Below are positions 51,777-64,000 of a stretch of DNA of 64,000 nt, piece by piece. Made by a program: the position numbers and the translations under genes. How positions within the stretch are numbered: position 1 is the first letter of the stretch; the number at the start of each line of letters is the position of its first letter. Location of the stretch: the NCBI RefSeq assembly GCF_014518425.1, contig NZ_JACVCU010000004.1:434001-498000 (forward strand), given 5' to 3'. Origin of the DNA: Terrabacter sp. MAHUQ-38 (GTDB lineage: Bacteria; Actinomycetota; Actinomycetes; Actinomycetales; Dermatophilaceae). The notes below the pieces were generated by a model that was not told the origin of the DNA, did not search any database, and saw only the letters and a program-made list of their open reading frames with translations.

Positions 51777-51831
51777 TTCGGCTGGAACGGGGCTGTCGTC
51801 AGAACGGCTGTGTCGTCAGAACGGCGGAGGG

Positions 51832-52261
51832 TCATCGACTGACGGCGGTGTCGTCGTTGTGTGAGGGCGGGTCGCCGGGAGCGCATGAGTCGCCGGAGGT
51901 ATACGAGTCGTGCACGACTTCGAGCCAGTCCTTGGGCCTCGTCAGGTAGGGGCGCCAGCGAACGATGCCGTCGGACTCACGACACACACGCCAGTGGCCG
52001 TGCGTGTGGAGGCTGTGGTGCTGGCGGTGCTTGTTGGTCAGGTTGCCGACGGCGGTCGGACCGTGCGGCCCGGGGATCTCGTGGTCGAGATCCCCTGGCC
52101 GCGGGCACCGTGCAGCCCGGGCCGCGACACGTCCCGTCGACCGCCTCGACATGTGCCCGCATCGCGGCCGTCGGACGGTACGCCGTCGTCTCGACCTCGA
52201 GGGCCGTGCCCGTCCGGTCGTCGACGAGCACCCGCCGCCGCGCCGCGTCGTCGTTCGGCAT
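51832..52261 (-). pseudogene. HNH endonuclease (DUF222/13E12 type) C-terminal remnant
   Basis: The minus strand encodes RRRVLVDDRTGTALEVETTAYRPTAAMRAHVEAVDGTCRGPGCTVPAAR and then, one frame over, DLDHEIPGPHGPTAVGNLTNKHRQHHSLHTHGHWRVCRESDGIVRWRPYL, the zinc-Cys and HNH core of 13E12-repeat endonucleases. The frame is broken near 52110 and the large N-terminal DUF222 part is absent; further upstream sequence belongs to the divergent decarboxylase. Such genes are multi-copy and mobile in actinobacteria, so a decayed copy is unsurprising. Confidence 0.75.
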
Positions 52262-52362
52262 GATCTGACGCGAGTCGAGAGGACGCGCTTCGCTGTCGCG
52301 CCTCGAGCAAGGAAATGCGGGGGCACCTTGCGTCCGTACACGGAGCCGTGGAACGTTCGGGC

Positions 52363-53748
52363 ATGGACGTCGACCTGCACCAGCTGTTCACCCGCGCGGC
52401 CGCAGAGAGTGCCCGCCACCGCGCTACCGTCGCGGACCGGCCAGTCCAACCCGCACCTGATCCCGCAGCTCTCGCGTCTTCCTTCAACGGACCCCTGGCG
52501 AGGGCTTCGGCCGACCCGTCCCACGTGCTCGACCAGCTGGTCGCTGCAGCGACACCGGGGCTCGTCGGCACGGTCGGTCCCCGATTCTTCGGCTTCGTCA
52601 TCGGGGGGTCGTCTCCGGCTGCGACGGCCGCCGACATCCTCGCCGCCGGCTGGGACCAGTGCGCCTACAACGAGGTCCTGTCTCCCGCAGCTGCAGCAGC
52701 CGAGCGAGCGGCTGGCACGTGGACGAAGCAGCTGCTCGGCATCCCCTCGACGGCATCCGTGGGTTTCGTCACCGGGGCGCAGGCAGCCAACACGGTGGGA
52801 ATCGCCGTCGGGCGCCAACGGGTTCTCGCCGACGCGGGCTGGGATGTCGCACAGGACGGTCTCTGCGGAGCGCCCAGGGTCGCCCTCGTGGCGAGCGAGG
52901 AACGCCACGCCACCATCGACCGCGCCGCCCGTCTGCTCGGACTCGGCCAGGGCAGTGTGGAACCCGTCGGCGCAACCGACCAGGGCGCCATCGACATCGA
53001 GCAACTGCGCAGCACCCTCGAATCGACGGTGGGGCGACCCGTGATCGTGTGCCTGCAGGCGGGCAACGTCAACACCGGCGCCTGCGACGACCTCCGCGCC
53101 GCCACCACGCTCGCCCGCGAGCACGGCGCCTGGGTGCACGTCGATGGCGCGTTCGGTCTCTGGGCCGGAGCCAGCCCGCGCACGGCGCACCTCGTCGACG
53201 GGGTCGAGCTTGCCGACTCCTGGGGCACTGACGCCCACAAGTGGCTCAACGTCCCCTACGACTGCGGGCTGGTCTTCTGTGCCGATGCGGCCCTTCATGC
53301 GGCCACGATGTCCTACAGCGCCTCGTACCTCACCGGTTCAGGTGCTGACTCCGACTTCGTCCTCGGCGATCTGACGCCCGAGTCATCACGGCGTGCAAGG
53401 GGATTCGCGGTCTGGGCCGCCCTGCGAGAGCTGGGCGCCGACGGTGTGGCCGATCTCGTCGACCGGTCCTGCCACCTCGCGCGGCGGATGGCCGACCAGC
53501 TCAGGGCTGGAGGGGCGACCATCCACAACGACGTGGTTCTGAACCAGGTGCTGGTCAGCATCGGTGACACCTCGCGCACCGACGCGGTGATCGCGCGCGT
53601 GCAGCGCGACGGCACGTGCTGGGTCGGCGGCACCACGTGGCGCGGCCAGCGCCTCATCCGGGTCTCCGTCTCCAACGCCACCACCACCGAGGCAGACATC
53701 GACGTCTCCGCGGGGGCGATCCTCCGGGCAGCCGAGCAGGCCTCATGA
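52363..53748 (+). CDS. PLP-dependent group II decarboxylase-like protein
   Basis: 461 residues. Fold type I aminotransferase/decarboxylase: GPRFFGFVIGGSSPAATAADILAAGWDQ at the substrate side, FVTGAQAANTVGIAVGR, HVDGAFGLWAG with the PLP-pairing Asp, and SWGTDAHKWLNVPYDCG with the Schiff-base K293. Resembles the aromatic-L-amino-acid/glutamate decarboxylase family, but His at the stacking position (EERHATIDRAARLLG) and the rest do not fix the substrate; an aldolase-like activity is also possible. Start uncertain: ATGs at 52315 and 52363, neither with a strong ribosome site. Confidence 0.82.
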   Translation: MDVDLHQLFTRAAAESARHRATVADRPVQPAPDPAALASSFNGPLARASADPSHVLDQLVAAATPGLVGTVGPRFFGFVIGGSSPAATAADILAAGWDQCAYNEVLSPAAAAAERAAGTWTKQLLGIPSTASVGFVTGAQAANTVGIAVGRQRVLADAGWDVAQDGLCGAPRVALVASEERHATIDRAARLLGLGQGSVEPVGATDQGAIDIEQLRSTLESTVGRPVIVCLQAGNVNTGACDDLRAATTLAREHGAWVHVDGAFGLWAGASPRTAHLVDGVELADSWGTDAHKWLNVPYDCGLVFCADAALHAATMSYSASYLTGSGADSDFVLGDLTPESSRRARGFAVWAALRELGADGVADLVDRSCHLARRMADQLRAGGATIHNDVVLNQVLVSIGDTSRTDAVIARVQRDGTCWVGGTTWRGQRLIRVSVSNATTTEADIDVSAGAILRAAEQAS

Positions 53749-53755
53749 ACACCGG

Positions 53756-53815
53756 CCGAGCAGGTATGTCGCCGGCCGGGCTCGCGTGAGCCCGCCCGGC
53801 GGCATACCTGCTCGG
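53756..53815. terminator. Long bidirectional hairpin terminator
   Basis: Two 28-nt arms (53756-53783 and 53788-53815) pair with two mismatches around a GCGT loop. The outer part CCGAGCAGGTATG / CATACCTGCTCGG is perfect and includes the recurrent GTATG(C/T)C word. It lies between the decarboxylase and the convergent ArsR gene. Confidence 0.85.
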
Positions 53816-54163
53816 GCCACATGCCCGGGATGGGCTGAGCCTCGTGCACCTCGACCTCGCAGCAGCCCGGCATGTCGAGGTGCGGGTGGGCCTTGGCGAG
53901 CTGGTCGAGCTCGTCGGTCCAGAACCGGTCGATCTCTGCCTGCAACCGACGCAGCCCGGACGGCAGAACTCGGTAGATGCGTTGGCGACCGAGCTTCTCC
54001 GCGTCCACGAGCCCGGCATCGGCCAGGACGAGCAGGTGCTGTGAGATCGCCGGGCGCGTGACGGTGAGGTCGCTCGCGATCTCGCTCACCGTGAGTGGGC
54101 CCCTGCCCAGCAGCGGCGGATGCGGCGCCGGTTGGGCTCTGCAGCGGAGAGGGCATCCGTCAC
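53816..54163 (-). pseudogene. ArsR-family regulator with a one-base deletion
   Basis: From the GTG at 54163 the minus strand reads VTDALSAAEPNRRRIR, a normal ArsR N-terminus; after one missing base near 54115 the neighbouring frame continues LLGRGPLTVSEIASDLTVTRPAISQHLLVLADAGLVDAEKLGRQRIYRVLPSGLRRLQAEIDRFWTDELDQLAKA, a full winged helix. The second frame has no stop before the terminator and would run 430 bp antisense to the decarboxylase, so the 3' end is also damaged. A shorter protein from the GTG at 54089 is conceivable but would lack helix 1-2. Confidence 0.68.
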
Positions 54164-54316
54164 GACAGATACGTCAGTGACGACTAACGCATTCTGCACG
54201 GAATCCACCGTTCTGCGCTGTCTCAGGAGTCACAGAACCCGCACGAGGAGCCGCCGACGAGTCACCATGGAAGTGGCCGGAGCATGCGGCCCCGACCACG
54301 GCGGAAGGGGAGAGCG

Positions 54317-55246
54317 ATGAGTACGGCCACGAGCCCCACGGATGAGACCGCGGACGAGGTCAGGGACTACGGGATCGTCGTCGGCTACGACGCTTCGCCG
54401 GGGGCGCGCCAGGCCCTCGACTGGGCGGTCGAGACCGCGAAGCGTGACGAAAGGCCGCTGACGGTGCTACACGCCGTCGGCCTGACCATGACGCCGACGT
54501 TCGGGGCCTACGACCCGGCAGTGCACGCCCACGCATACGACGAGATGGCGCATGGCGTGATGAGCGAGGCGGTCGAGATCGCCGCGAAGGCGTTGGACCG
54601 CAAGGACATCCGACCGTTGAGCGTGATCGGAAGCGCCGCCGCCGAGCTGACCGAGATGTCCGACAAGGCGGATCTCATCGTCACTGGCTCGCGCGGCCAC
54701 GGCGCCATCACGGGTGGCCTGCTCGGCTCCACGTCGTATGCCGTCACGGCCCACGCGCACTGCCCCGCGGTTGTGGTGCGCGGACCCGGGGTCGTCCACG
54801 CGGGGCCGTCGCGTCCGGTGGTCGTTGCGTTCGACGACTCCAAGCACGCCCAGGCGGCCCTCGACCTCGCGATCCCCATCGCCTGTGCCGCAGAGGCGCA
54901 GCTCCACGTCGTGTGCGTCGACAACGTCGGGGGGCTCGAGGCGTGGCCCGAGACCGACACGATCCTCGGGCGCGAGGAGATCCTCGATGCCATGCACGAC
55001 CACCTGCGAGCCACGTTGACGTCGGTGGAATCCGAGACCCGGCGGGCTCATCCGGGCCTCGACGTGCACACGAACATCGTCGGCGGCGCCGTCGGCCCGG
55101 CGATCGCCGGCTACGCCGAGGACGTGCACGCCGGGTTGGTCGTCATGGGGTCACGCGGACACGGCGGCTTCGCCGGCATGCTGCTCGGCTCGGTGAGCCA
55201 CCGCGTCATCCATGACGCGCACTGCCCCGTGATGGTCGTCCGCTGA
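54317..55246 (+). CDS. Tandem universal stress protein
   Basis: 309 residues, two UspA domains. Domain 1 begins DYGIVVGYDASPGARQALDWAV and has the ATP loop GSRGHGAITGGLLGSTSYAVTAHAHCPAVVV; domain 2 begins RPVVVAFDDSKHAQAALDLAI and ends GSRGHGGFAGMLLGSVSHRVIHDAHCPVMVV. Both G-2x-G-9x-G-(S/T) motifs are intact, so both probably bind ATP. Cytoplasmic. GGAAGGGGAG precedes the ATG. Its last 96 bp overlap the 3' end of the convergent NERD gene. Confidence 0.95.
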   Translation: MSTATSPTDETADEVRDYGIVVGYDASPGARQALDWAVETAKRDERPLTVLHAVGLTMTPTFGAYDPAVHAHAYDEMAHGVMSEAVEIAAKALDRKDIRPLSVIGSAAAELTEMSDKADLIVTGSRGHGAITGGLLGSTSYAVTAHAHCPAVVVRGPGVVHAGPSRPVVVAFDDSKHAQAALDLAIPIACAAEAQLHVVCVDNVGGLEAWPETDTILGREEILDAMHDHLRATLTSVESETRRAHPGLDVHTNIVGGAVGPAIAGYAEDVHAGLVVMGSRGHGGFAGMLLGSVSHRVIHDAHCPVMVVR

Positions 55247-56611
55247 CGCGGCACCTCGGAGCAGCGCCTTGGGGGCCGACCGCGCCGACATGTCTCGAGC
55301 CAGCTCCTCGGCCAGGCGAGTCACCGTCTTCTCGGCAGCCGCCTCGGTGGTGCGGGCCTGCTTCGCGCTCGCTCCCTGGGGATACGTGAAGCGCAGCGAG
55401 ATGATGAAGGGCTGACTGACCCTGGTGCGACTCTTCCATCCGCTGAGGGTCGTATCCTCCGGCAGCCAGGCCGAGACCTCGCCGGGGAGCATGTCGATCC
55501 GCGAGCCGGTCGTCCCGCCGGCAGCGAAACGGGTCCGGACCGTCAGCCCCGTCGTCAGGGTCACGTCGGCCCTGTCGCTCGCGTAGCGGGGCTTGGTGAG
55601 CCACCACGTGCAGACGTCGTCTCCGCTGAGAGGCCGCTCGAGGACGGTTCTCGACCCCGTGACCCTCTGGATCGTGACCTTCGTGAGGGCGTGGCAGCCA
55701 TTACCAGGCGCCCTCGCTCCCGTCTCGGGTGTGGAGCCGCTCGAGGAGATCGCCGGCCCGGGGACCACGCTCTGGAGGAGATGGGGGATCACGTGCGGGC
55801 CGACGTAGACGAGCGCCATCAGGCCCAGGACGCCGACGAGGGCAGGTGCGGCGGACCGCTTACGACGGCCAGACCGCGTTCGCCGACGTGCTGTCGGCGT
55901 GCGCGTTGTGGAGCGGGAGCCGCCAGGCCGTGACGACCGTACGACGTCATTCACGGTCAAAGGCCTGGTGGCGGCTGCCGCGGTGGCGCTCATGGTCTCC
56001 TCAGCAGACGCCGGGGGATACGTGTGAGCGACCCTGCGCGCCAAGAGGTCCACGCTGATGGTGTCGGCGCCTGCAGGCTGGCCTCGCAGCCACTTCGCGA
56101 GCCGGGCGCAGGGCACGATGTCGACGCCCCTGACTCGTTGCGGGCGGAACCTCGACCCGTGGCCGCCGGCGAGCGCGACGACAGGGACTACCGGCACCCC
56201 TAGCGACTTCTCCATCTCGCCGGCGAAGCGGTTCAGTCTGTCGAGCTCGGCGCCCTTGGGTGCGCTGCGGCCCGCGTGCTGCCAGAGGTTGCCGTCATGG
56301 ACGGTCGTGCCGCCGGCCCAGTTCTTGGCGTCGACGAGGAAGATCCCGGCGGGACCCACGACGACATGGTCGAGGTTGACGCCGCTCCGGCCCGGTCGCA
56401 GCAGCCGGTCGTGCAGCACGACCCACCCGTCCGGCAGGTGCGCCAACGCGGCTGCGACGCGACGTTCGCCCTCGGCTCCCGCGTCCCAGGCCCTGGCCTG
56501 CGCCTCGAGCGACTCCGCCAGCTCGCGAGCGGCCTCTTGCTTCTCGCGCTCGACAGCCGCCCGCCCCCACAGCTGCTCGGCGCGCGCCCGCGCGGATCCG
56601 CCCTCTGCCAC
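55151..56611 (-). CDS. NERD-domain membrane protein
   Basis: 486 residues. Residues about 40-170 are a NERD (nuclease-related) domain: GAEGERRVAAALAHLPDGWVVLHDRLLRPGRSGVNLDHVVVGPAGIFLVDAKNWAGG, with the D...(E/D)xK-like DHVVV...VDAKNW core of PD-(D/E)xK folds. A basic linker RRRTRSGRRKRSA precedes one membrane helix (PALVGVLGLMALVYVGPHVIPHLL), and the last 230 residues lie outside and have no family I recognise. GTG at 56611 follows AGGGGG. TAGAGT about 30 nt upstream is a possible -10. The unusual 96-bp overlap with the USP gene suggests the tail is loosely constrained. Confidence 0.75.
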   Translation of the reverse strand: MAEGGSARARAEQLWGRAAVEREKQEAARELAESLEAQARAWDAGAEGERRVAAALAHLPDGWVVLHDRLLRPGRSGVNLDHVVVGPAGIFLVDAKNWAGGTTVHDGNLWQHAGRSAPKGAELDRLNRFAGEMEKSLGVPVVPVVALAGGHGSRFRPQRVRGVDIVPCARLAKWLRGQPAGADTISVDLLARRVAHTYPPASAEETMSATAAAATRPLTVNDVVRSSRPGGSRSTTRTPTARRRTRSGRRKRSAAPALVGVLGLMALVYVGPHVIPHLLQSVVPGPAISSSGSTPETGARAPGNGCHALTKVTIQRVTGSRTVLERPLSGDDVCTWWLTKPRYASDRADVTLTTGLTVRTRFAAGGTTGSRIDMLPGEVSAWLPEDTTLSGWKSRTRVSQPFIISLRFTYPQGASAKQARTTEAAAEKTVTRLAEELARDMSARSAPKALLRGAASADDHHGAVRVMDDAVAHRAEQHAGEAAVSA

Positions 56612-56756
56612 TCCATGCCCCCTGTGCCTGTCGTCGGCGACTCTAGGCAGGTCGCGGCCGGCCGCGGGCCGGAATCGGCACAACTGACGCCTGATGCCGG
56701 AGGCTGGGCCGAGCCACGCGGCATACGTGGCCGGCCCGTCGCGACGGGCGCGATGC

Positions 56757-57629
56757 TCAGTCGCGCGTGTGCAGCTCGGCGGCGATGGCGTCGGCGGCGG
56801 CCCTCAGCGGTCGCACCGCCTTGTCCACCATGCCGTCGCCCATGCGCGTGAGCGGTCCGGACATCGAGACCGCGAGCCGACTGTCGCCGGGGACAGCGAC
56901 TGCCACGCAGCGAACGCCGAGCTCCTGCTCCTCGTTGTCGAGGGCGTAGCCGCGGCTGCGGGTCCGCTCGATCTCGGCGATGAACTCGTCCGGCGTGGTG
57001 ATCGAGTGCTCGGTGCGGCTCGCCATCCCCGTGCGGCTGAGCAACCCACGGATCACGTCGTCGTCGCACGAGGCGAGGATCGCCTTTCCCACTGCCGTCG
57101 TGTGCGGGTCGACGCGGCGGCCCACCTCGGTGAACATCCGCATGGAGTTCTGTGACGGCATGACCTGACCGACGTAGACGACCTGGTCACCGTCGAGCAT
57201 GGCGAGGTTGACCGACTCGCCGAGCTCGGCGACGACAGCCGACAGGTGCGGTCGAGCCCAGCTGGCGAGGCGCCGGGACGTGGTCTCGCCGAGGCGGATG
57301 AGGCGCGGGCCCAGGGCGTACTGGCGGGATGGCTCCTGGCGCACGTACCCGAGGTCGACGAGCGTGCGTACGAGCCGGTGGATCGTCGGCAAGGGAAGGT
57401 TCGTGGCGGTCGCCAGCTGCGACAGGCCGATCACCCCGCCGGCGTCGGCGATCGTCTCGAGGATGGCGAACGCGCGGTCGAGCGACTGGACGCCGCCCGC
57501 GGCCTTGGTCCCGTTGCCCGTGCCCGATCGGGCGCCCCCGCCGGAGGCCGAGGAGCTCGCGCTCGATGCGGCGCTGGAGCGGGCACTGGAGAGGGCAGTC
57601 GATCGCGCTCCGGTCGTCCGTGCGGGCAT
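56757..57629 (-). CDS. IclR-family regulator, probably AllR-like
   Basis: 290 residues. After a 48-residue Ala/Ser-rich leader comes a winged helix (GGVQSLDRAFAILETIADAGGVIGLSQLATATNLPLPTIHRLVRTLVDLGYVRQ) and a GAF-like effector domain (LGESVNLAMLDGDQVVYVGQV...TAVGKAILA...EFIAEIERTRSRGYALDNEEQELGVRCVAVAV). Divergent from aceB over 187 bp with a perfect palindrome. In E. coli IclR controls the glyoxylate shunt; in Streptomyces AllR (IclR family) controls allantoin genes including aceB. The purine-degradation genes downstream favour an AllR-like role with glyoxylate or an ureide as effector. Confidence 0.88.
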   Translation of the reverse strand: MPARTTGARSTALSSARSSAASSASSSASGGGARSGTGNGTKAAGGVQSLDRAFAILETIADAGGVIGLSQLATATNLPLPTIHRLVRTLVDLGYVRQEPSRQYALGPRLIRLGETTSRRLASWARPHLSAVVAELGESVNLAMLDGDQVVYVGQVMPSQNSMRMFTEVGRRVDPHTTAVGKAILASCDDDVIRGLLSRTGMASRTEHSITTPDEFIAEIERTRSRGYALDNEEQELGVRCVAVAVPGDSRLAVSMSGPLTRMGDGMVDKAVRPLRAAADAIAAELHTRD

Positions 57630-57687
57630 GCGTCCTACCTGTCGGCTCGTCTCACGACACAAGCATGTTTGTGAGAAGTATTTTCCG

Positions 57688-57702
57688 TATGATGAAATCA
57701 TA
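57688..57702. promoter_or_regulatory. Palindromic operator between iclR-family gene and aceB
   Basis: TATGAT-GAA-ATCATA is a perfect 6-3-6 palindrome in an AT-rich island, 115 bp before aceB and 59 bp before the regulator start. TTTTCC just upstream and GAAA inside it echo IclR-type half sites. Confidence 0.6.
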
Positions 57703-57816
57703 ACCCAGCGAGGTCCTGATACTGGCTGGACCGTCCGCCTCGGACCAAGTCTCTCAGGGAGAGCGGCGACGCCTCCGGAGCGGGACCGCGTGTCCGACCA
57801 GCAGCAAGGAGCGAGC

Positions 57817-59427
<1,611 letters not shown>

Positions 59428-59439
<12 letters not shown>

Positions 59440-59463
59440 GCCGGGACCGGCCCAGGACTGCTC
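59428..59463. terminator. Bidirectional terminator of aceB and guaD
   Basis: GAGCAGTCCTG (59428-59438) pairs perfectly with CAGGACTGCTC (59453-59463). It includes the aceB stop and touches the guaD stop, so both genes end within one hairpin. Confidence 0.7.
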
Positions 59464-60753
59464 CTAGGCCTTGAGGCGGTCGCCGCCCACCCAGACCCCT
59501 GCCAGGTCGGACGCGCAGGCGAGCGCGAAGGTCTTGGCGAGGGCGTCCTCCGCGCACGCCGCATGACGCATGCCCACGTCGAGAGGGTCACCCACGCTGG
59601 GACGCAGCCAGACGGCGTCGAACTGCTTGCCCACCGACAGGTCGCCGACCTGGTCGTCCAGACCCAGCGCGAGGGCGCCTGCCCGGGTAGCGAGGTGCAA
59701 CAGGTCCGGAGCCGTGAGTGGCAGGCCGTCAGCTCCCAGCAGCTGCTGCATGAAGTAGGCCTGCAGCCCCTCCTTGAACAGCGAGAAGCCGGTGCCGGCG
59801 CCCACGTCCGAGCCCAGCGCGACACGCACGCCGTGCTCGGCGTGGGCCCGCAGCGGGAAGAGACCGCTGCCGAGAGCGGCGTTGCTCGTCGGGCAGTGCG
59901 CCACCGCGGCTCCCTGCGAGGCGAGCAGCGTCAGCTCACGTTCGGTCGCGTGGACGTTGTGCGCGAGGACAGTGCTCGGACCGACCAGGCCGTGGCGGTC
60001 GTAGGTGTCGACGTAGTGCTCGGCATCGGCGAACAGCCGGGCCACGGCCGCGACCTCGGCAGCGTTCTCGTTGACGTGCGACGTGAACCACGCGCCCGAC
60101 ACGTCCTTGAGCACGGCTCGGCACGAGTCGAGCAGGTCGTCGCTCGCGGAGTACGAGAAGCGCGGGGTCACGGCATACCTCGAGCGGCCGCGCCCGTGCC
60201 AGCGCCCGGCGAGCGCCACGGCCTCGTCGTACGACCGCTCCGGAGTGCTGAGCAGCACGTCGGGCAGCGAACGGTCGCTGACCACGAGCCCGGCGGTGAC
60301 GCGTACGCCGACCCGCTCGACCTCCTCGAAGAGCGCGTCGACGGCGCTCGCGAAGTGCGAGCCGAAGACGAGCGCGGTCGTCGTGCCCGCGGAGACGAGG
60401 CCGGCGACGAACTCCGTCGCCACCTCCCGCGCGTAGGTGACCGACGCGAGCCGGGCCTCCTCCGGCAGGGCGCTCTGGTCGAGCCACTGGAGCAGCGGCA
60501 TCCCGAGGGCGCCGATGGCGCGGACCTGAGGGAAGTGGACGTGCGTGTCGACGAGGCCGGGGAGCACGATGCCTTCGCGCAGGTCCACGACGTCGTCGTC
60601 CGGGTGCCGGCCCCGGACGTCCGCGTCGGCGCCCCGTTCGACGATGGTGCCCTCGACCACACGAAGGGCGATGTCTGCGTCGGCGCGCAGGACGTTGCCT
60701 GTCGGGCCGTCCGAGTCCGGGGTGTCGAGGAAGGTGCCGCGGTAGATCGTCAC
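59464..60753 (-). CDS. guaD: Guanine deaminase
   Basis: 429 residues, amidohydrolase. Converts guanine to xanthine. Metal ligands HVH in VLPGLVDTHVHFPQVRAIG, His in SHVNENAAEV, His in TVLAHNVHATERE and the Asp in VALGSDVGAGTGFSLFKEG; FAHCPTSNAALGSG-like AHCPTSN is typical of guanine deaminase. Third gene of the xdhB-xdhC-guaD order; its start overlaps the xdhC stop (ATGA). Its product xanthine is the substrate of the neighbouring dehydrogenase. Confidence 0.94.
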   Translation of the reverse strand: MTIYRGTFLDTPDSDGPTGNVLRADADIALRVVEGTIVERGADADVRGRHPDDDVVDLREGIVLPGLVDTHVHFPQVRAIGALGMPLLQWLDQSALPEEARLASVTYAREVATEFVAGLVSAGTTTALVFGSHFASAVDALFEEVERVGVRVTAGLVVSDRSLPDVLLSTPERSYDEAVALAGRWHGRGRSRYAVTPRFSYSASDDLLDSCRAVLKDVSGAWFTSHVNENAAEVAAVARLFADAEHYVDTYDRHGLVGPSTVLAHNVHATERELTLLASQGAAVAHCPTSNAALGSGLFPLRAHAEHGVRVALGSDVGAGTGFSLFKEGLQAYFMQQLLGADGLPLTAPDLLHLATRAGALALGLDDQVGDLSVGKQFDAVWLRPSVGDPLDVGMRHAACAEDALAKTFALACASDLAGVWVGGDRLKA

Positions 60754-61621
60754 GACGTCGCCTCCGAACGGTCCCCGGCCGGGACGGCCGACGCCGCCGC
60801 CGACGATGACGATGCCGCCGATGACGTTGAGGATGCGGCGAACCTGCGCAGCAGGTCGGCGGCCACGCTCACGGCGATGGTCGCCGGGTCCTTGCCGACG
60901 ACGTCTGGCAGCCCGATGGGAGTGGTGATCCGGGCCAGCGCCGCGTCGTCATGGCCTTCGCGGCGCAGGAGCACCTCGAAGCGACGCCACTTGGCCGACG
61001 ACCCGATGAGCCCGATCGAGCCGAGGTGGCCGCTGCGCAGGGCCATGTCGCACAGCGCGGCGTCCTCGGCGTGGTCGTGGGTCATGACCAGCACGTGCGT
61101 GCCGCTCGGGACCTGGCCCAGCACGACCTCGGGCACGGGGGAGTGGTGCACGTGGATCCGGGCGACCGCGTCACCGAGTACGGTGAGCCGGCGCGGCTCG
61201 ACGTGCTCGGCACGCGAGTCGACGAGGTGCAGCTCGAGGTCGTGGCGCGCGAGGATGCGGGCCAGCTCGAGCCCGACGTGCCCGACGCCGAAGATCGCGA
61301 CGGCCGGCACGACGGCCAGCGGCTCCAGCAGGAGGGTCACCTCACCACCACAGCACTGCTGCCCGTACTGGCTCGGTGCCTTGTCGCTCAGCGACATCGT
61401 CATCGTCTGCGGCACGGTCTCGCCGCCGGCGATGAGCGCCCGGGCGCGCTCCACGGCCGTCGCCTCGAGGTTGCCGCCACCGATGGTGTCCCACACCTCG
61501 TCGGCGGCCACGACCATCTTGGCCCCGGCCTCGCGGGGTGAGTGCCCGCGGACGGCGGTCACGGTCACGAGCACGCCGGCGCGCCGCTCCCGGCGCAGCG
61601 CCTCGACGGCGCGCACCCAGT

Positions 61622-61625
<4 letters not shown>
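60750..61625 (-). CDS. xdhC: Xanthine dehydrogenase accessory protein XdhC
   Basis: 291 residues. Binds and inserts the sulfurated molybdenum cofactor into xanthine dehydrogenase. N-terminal XdhC/CoxI domain: VLVTVTAVRGHSPREAGAKMVV, WDTIGGGNLEATAVERA, and QYGQQCCGGEVTLLLEPL with a Cys pair; C-terminal Rossmann domain VAIFGVGHVGLELARILA and GLIGSSAKWRRFEVLLRREG. The tail is Ser/Ala-rich. It overlaps both neighbours by 4 nt, so xdhB, xdhC and guaD form one tight operon. Confidence 0.95.

Positions 61626-64000
<2,375 letters not shown>

Noticed and set aside
53313-53810. C-terminal 165 residues of the long ArsR frame
   Set aside because: They run through a strong terminator and antisense to the decarboxylase and have no ArsR character.

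Overview
The window is very GC-rich (about 70 percent by eye), uses G/C-ending codons almost everywhere, and carries many GTG starts and GTGA/ATGA overlaps. These traits, together with a class II nrdRJ pair, PurU, comEA/comEC and a lexA next to a LysM gene, point to a high-GC Gram-positive actinobacterium. Gene content resembles Intrasporangiaceae-type Micrococcales, but the genus is an inference. No insertion sequence, CRISPR array, rRNA or intact prophage was seen. Most of the window reads as ordinary chromosome.

Layout. 1-2.5 kb: end of a DUF402 gene, a small membrane protein, nadD, rsfS, a histidine phosphatase and tRNA-Ala(GGC). 2.6-6 kb (minus): a debranching-type glucosidase and a GT4 glycosyltransferase. 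6-10.3 kb (minus): a two-gene unit coding for a CHAT protease with a membrane anchor and a CBM9-like domain, followed by a caspase-like protease; this is the best candidate for an undescribed system. 10.4-11.2 kb: a guanidine-III riboswitch ahead of a paired SMR exporter. 11.3-15.2 kb: a secreted metallopeptidase, a hot-dog thioesterase, a YhhN-family membrane protein and a secreted esterase. 15.3-20 kb: leuS behind a leucine-rich leader peptide and attenuator, then DegV and PlsY. 20-26.4 kb: a secreted PQQ-type propeller, purU, comEA-comEC. 26.4-31.5 kb: a DUF985 cupin, ggt, a LysR regulator, a sirtuin and an APH-type kinase. 31.6-35.9 kb: lexA, a divergent SOS-controlled LysM protein, and a WXG-like / DUF1023 hydrolase / membrane protein operon. 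36-41.8 kb: an orphan GAF histidine kinase, a lone cNMP-binding protein, nrdR-nrdJ.

41.8-54.2 kb is the most disturbed part. It holds the decayed remains of a response regulator, a histidine kinase and an ABC permease, an HNH endonuclease remnant, a homopolymer frameshift in a conserved gene, and an ArsR gene with a one-base deletion. Between them lie intact genes: a BNR-repeat secreted protein, a DUF2231-hemerythrin fusion, an ACT-domain malic enzyme, two aldo/keto reductases, a hexapeptide-repeat protein, a lipoprotein and a PLP decarboxylase. 54.3-64 kb: a tandem universal stress protein, a NERD membrane protein, then IclR/aceB and the start of a purine-catabolic operon (xdhB-xdhC-guaD). 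The last group suggests that purine-derived glyoxylate is joined to acetyl-CoA by malate synthase under an AllR-like repressor.

Regulation is unusually readable here: a riboswitch, a ribosome-mediated attenuator, a cluster of LexA boxes, NrdR boxes, two palindromic operators, and several TAnnnT-N6-start arrangements typical of leaderless mRNAs. A heptamer, GGCATAC/GTATGCC, recurs about 31 times on both strands and builds terminator stems.
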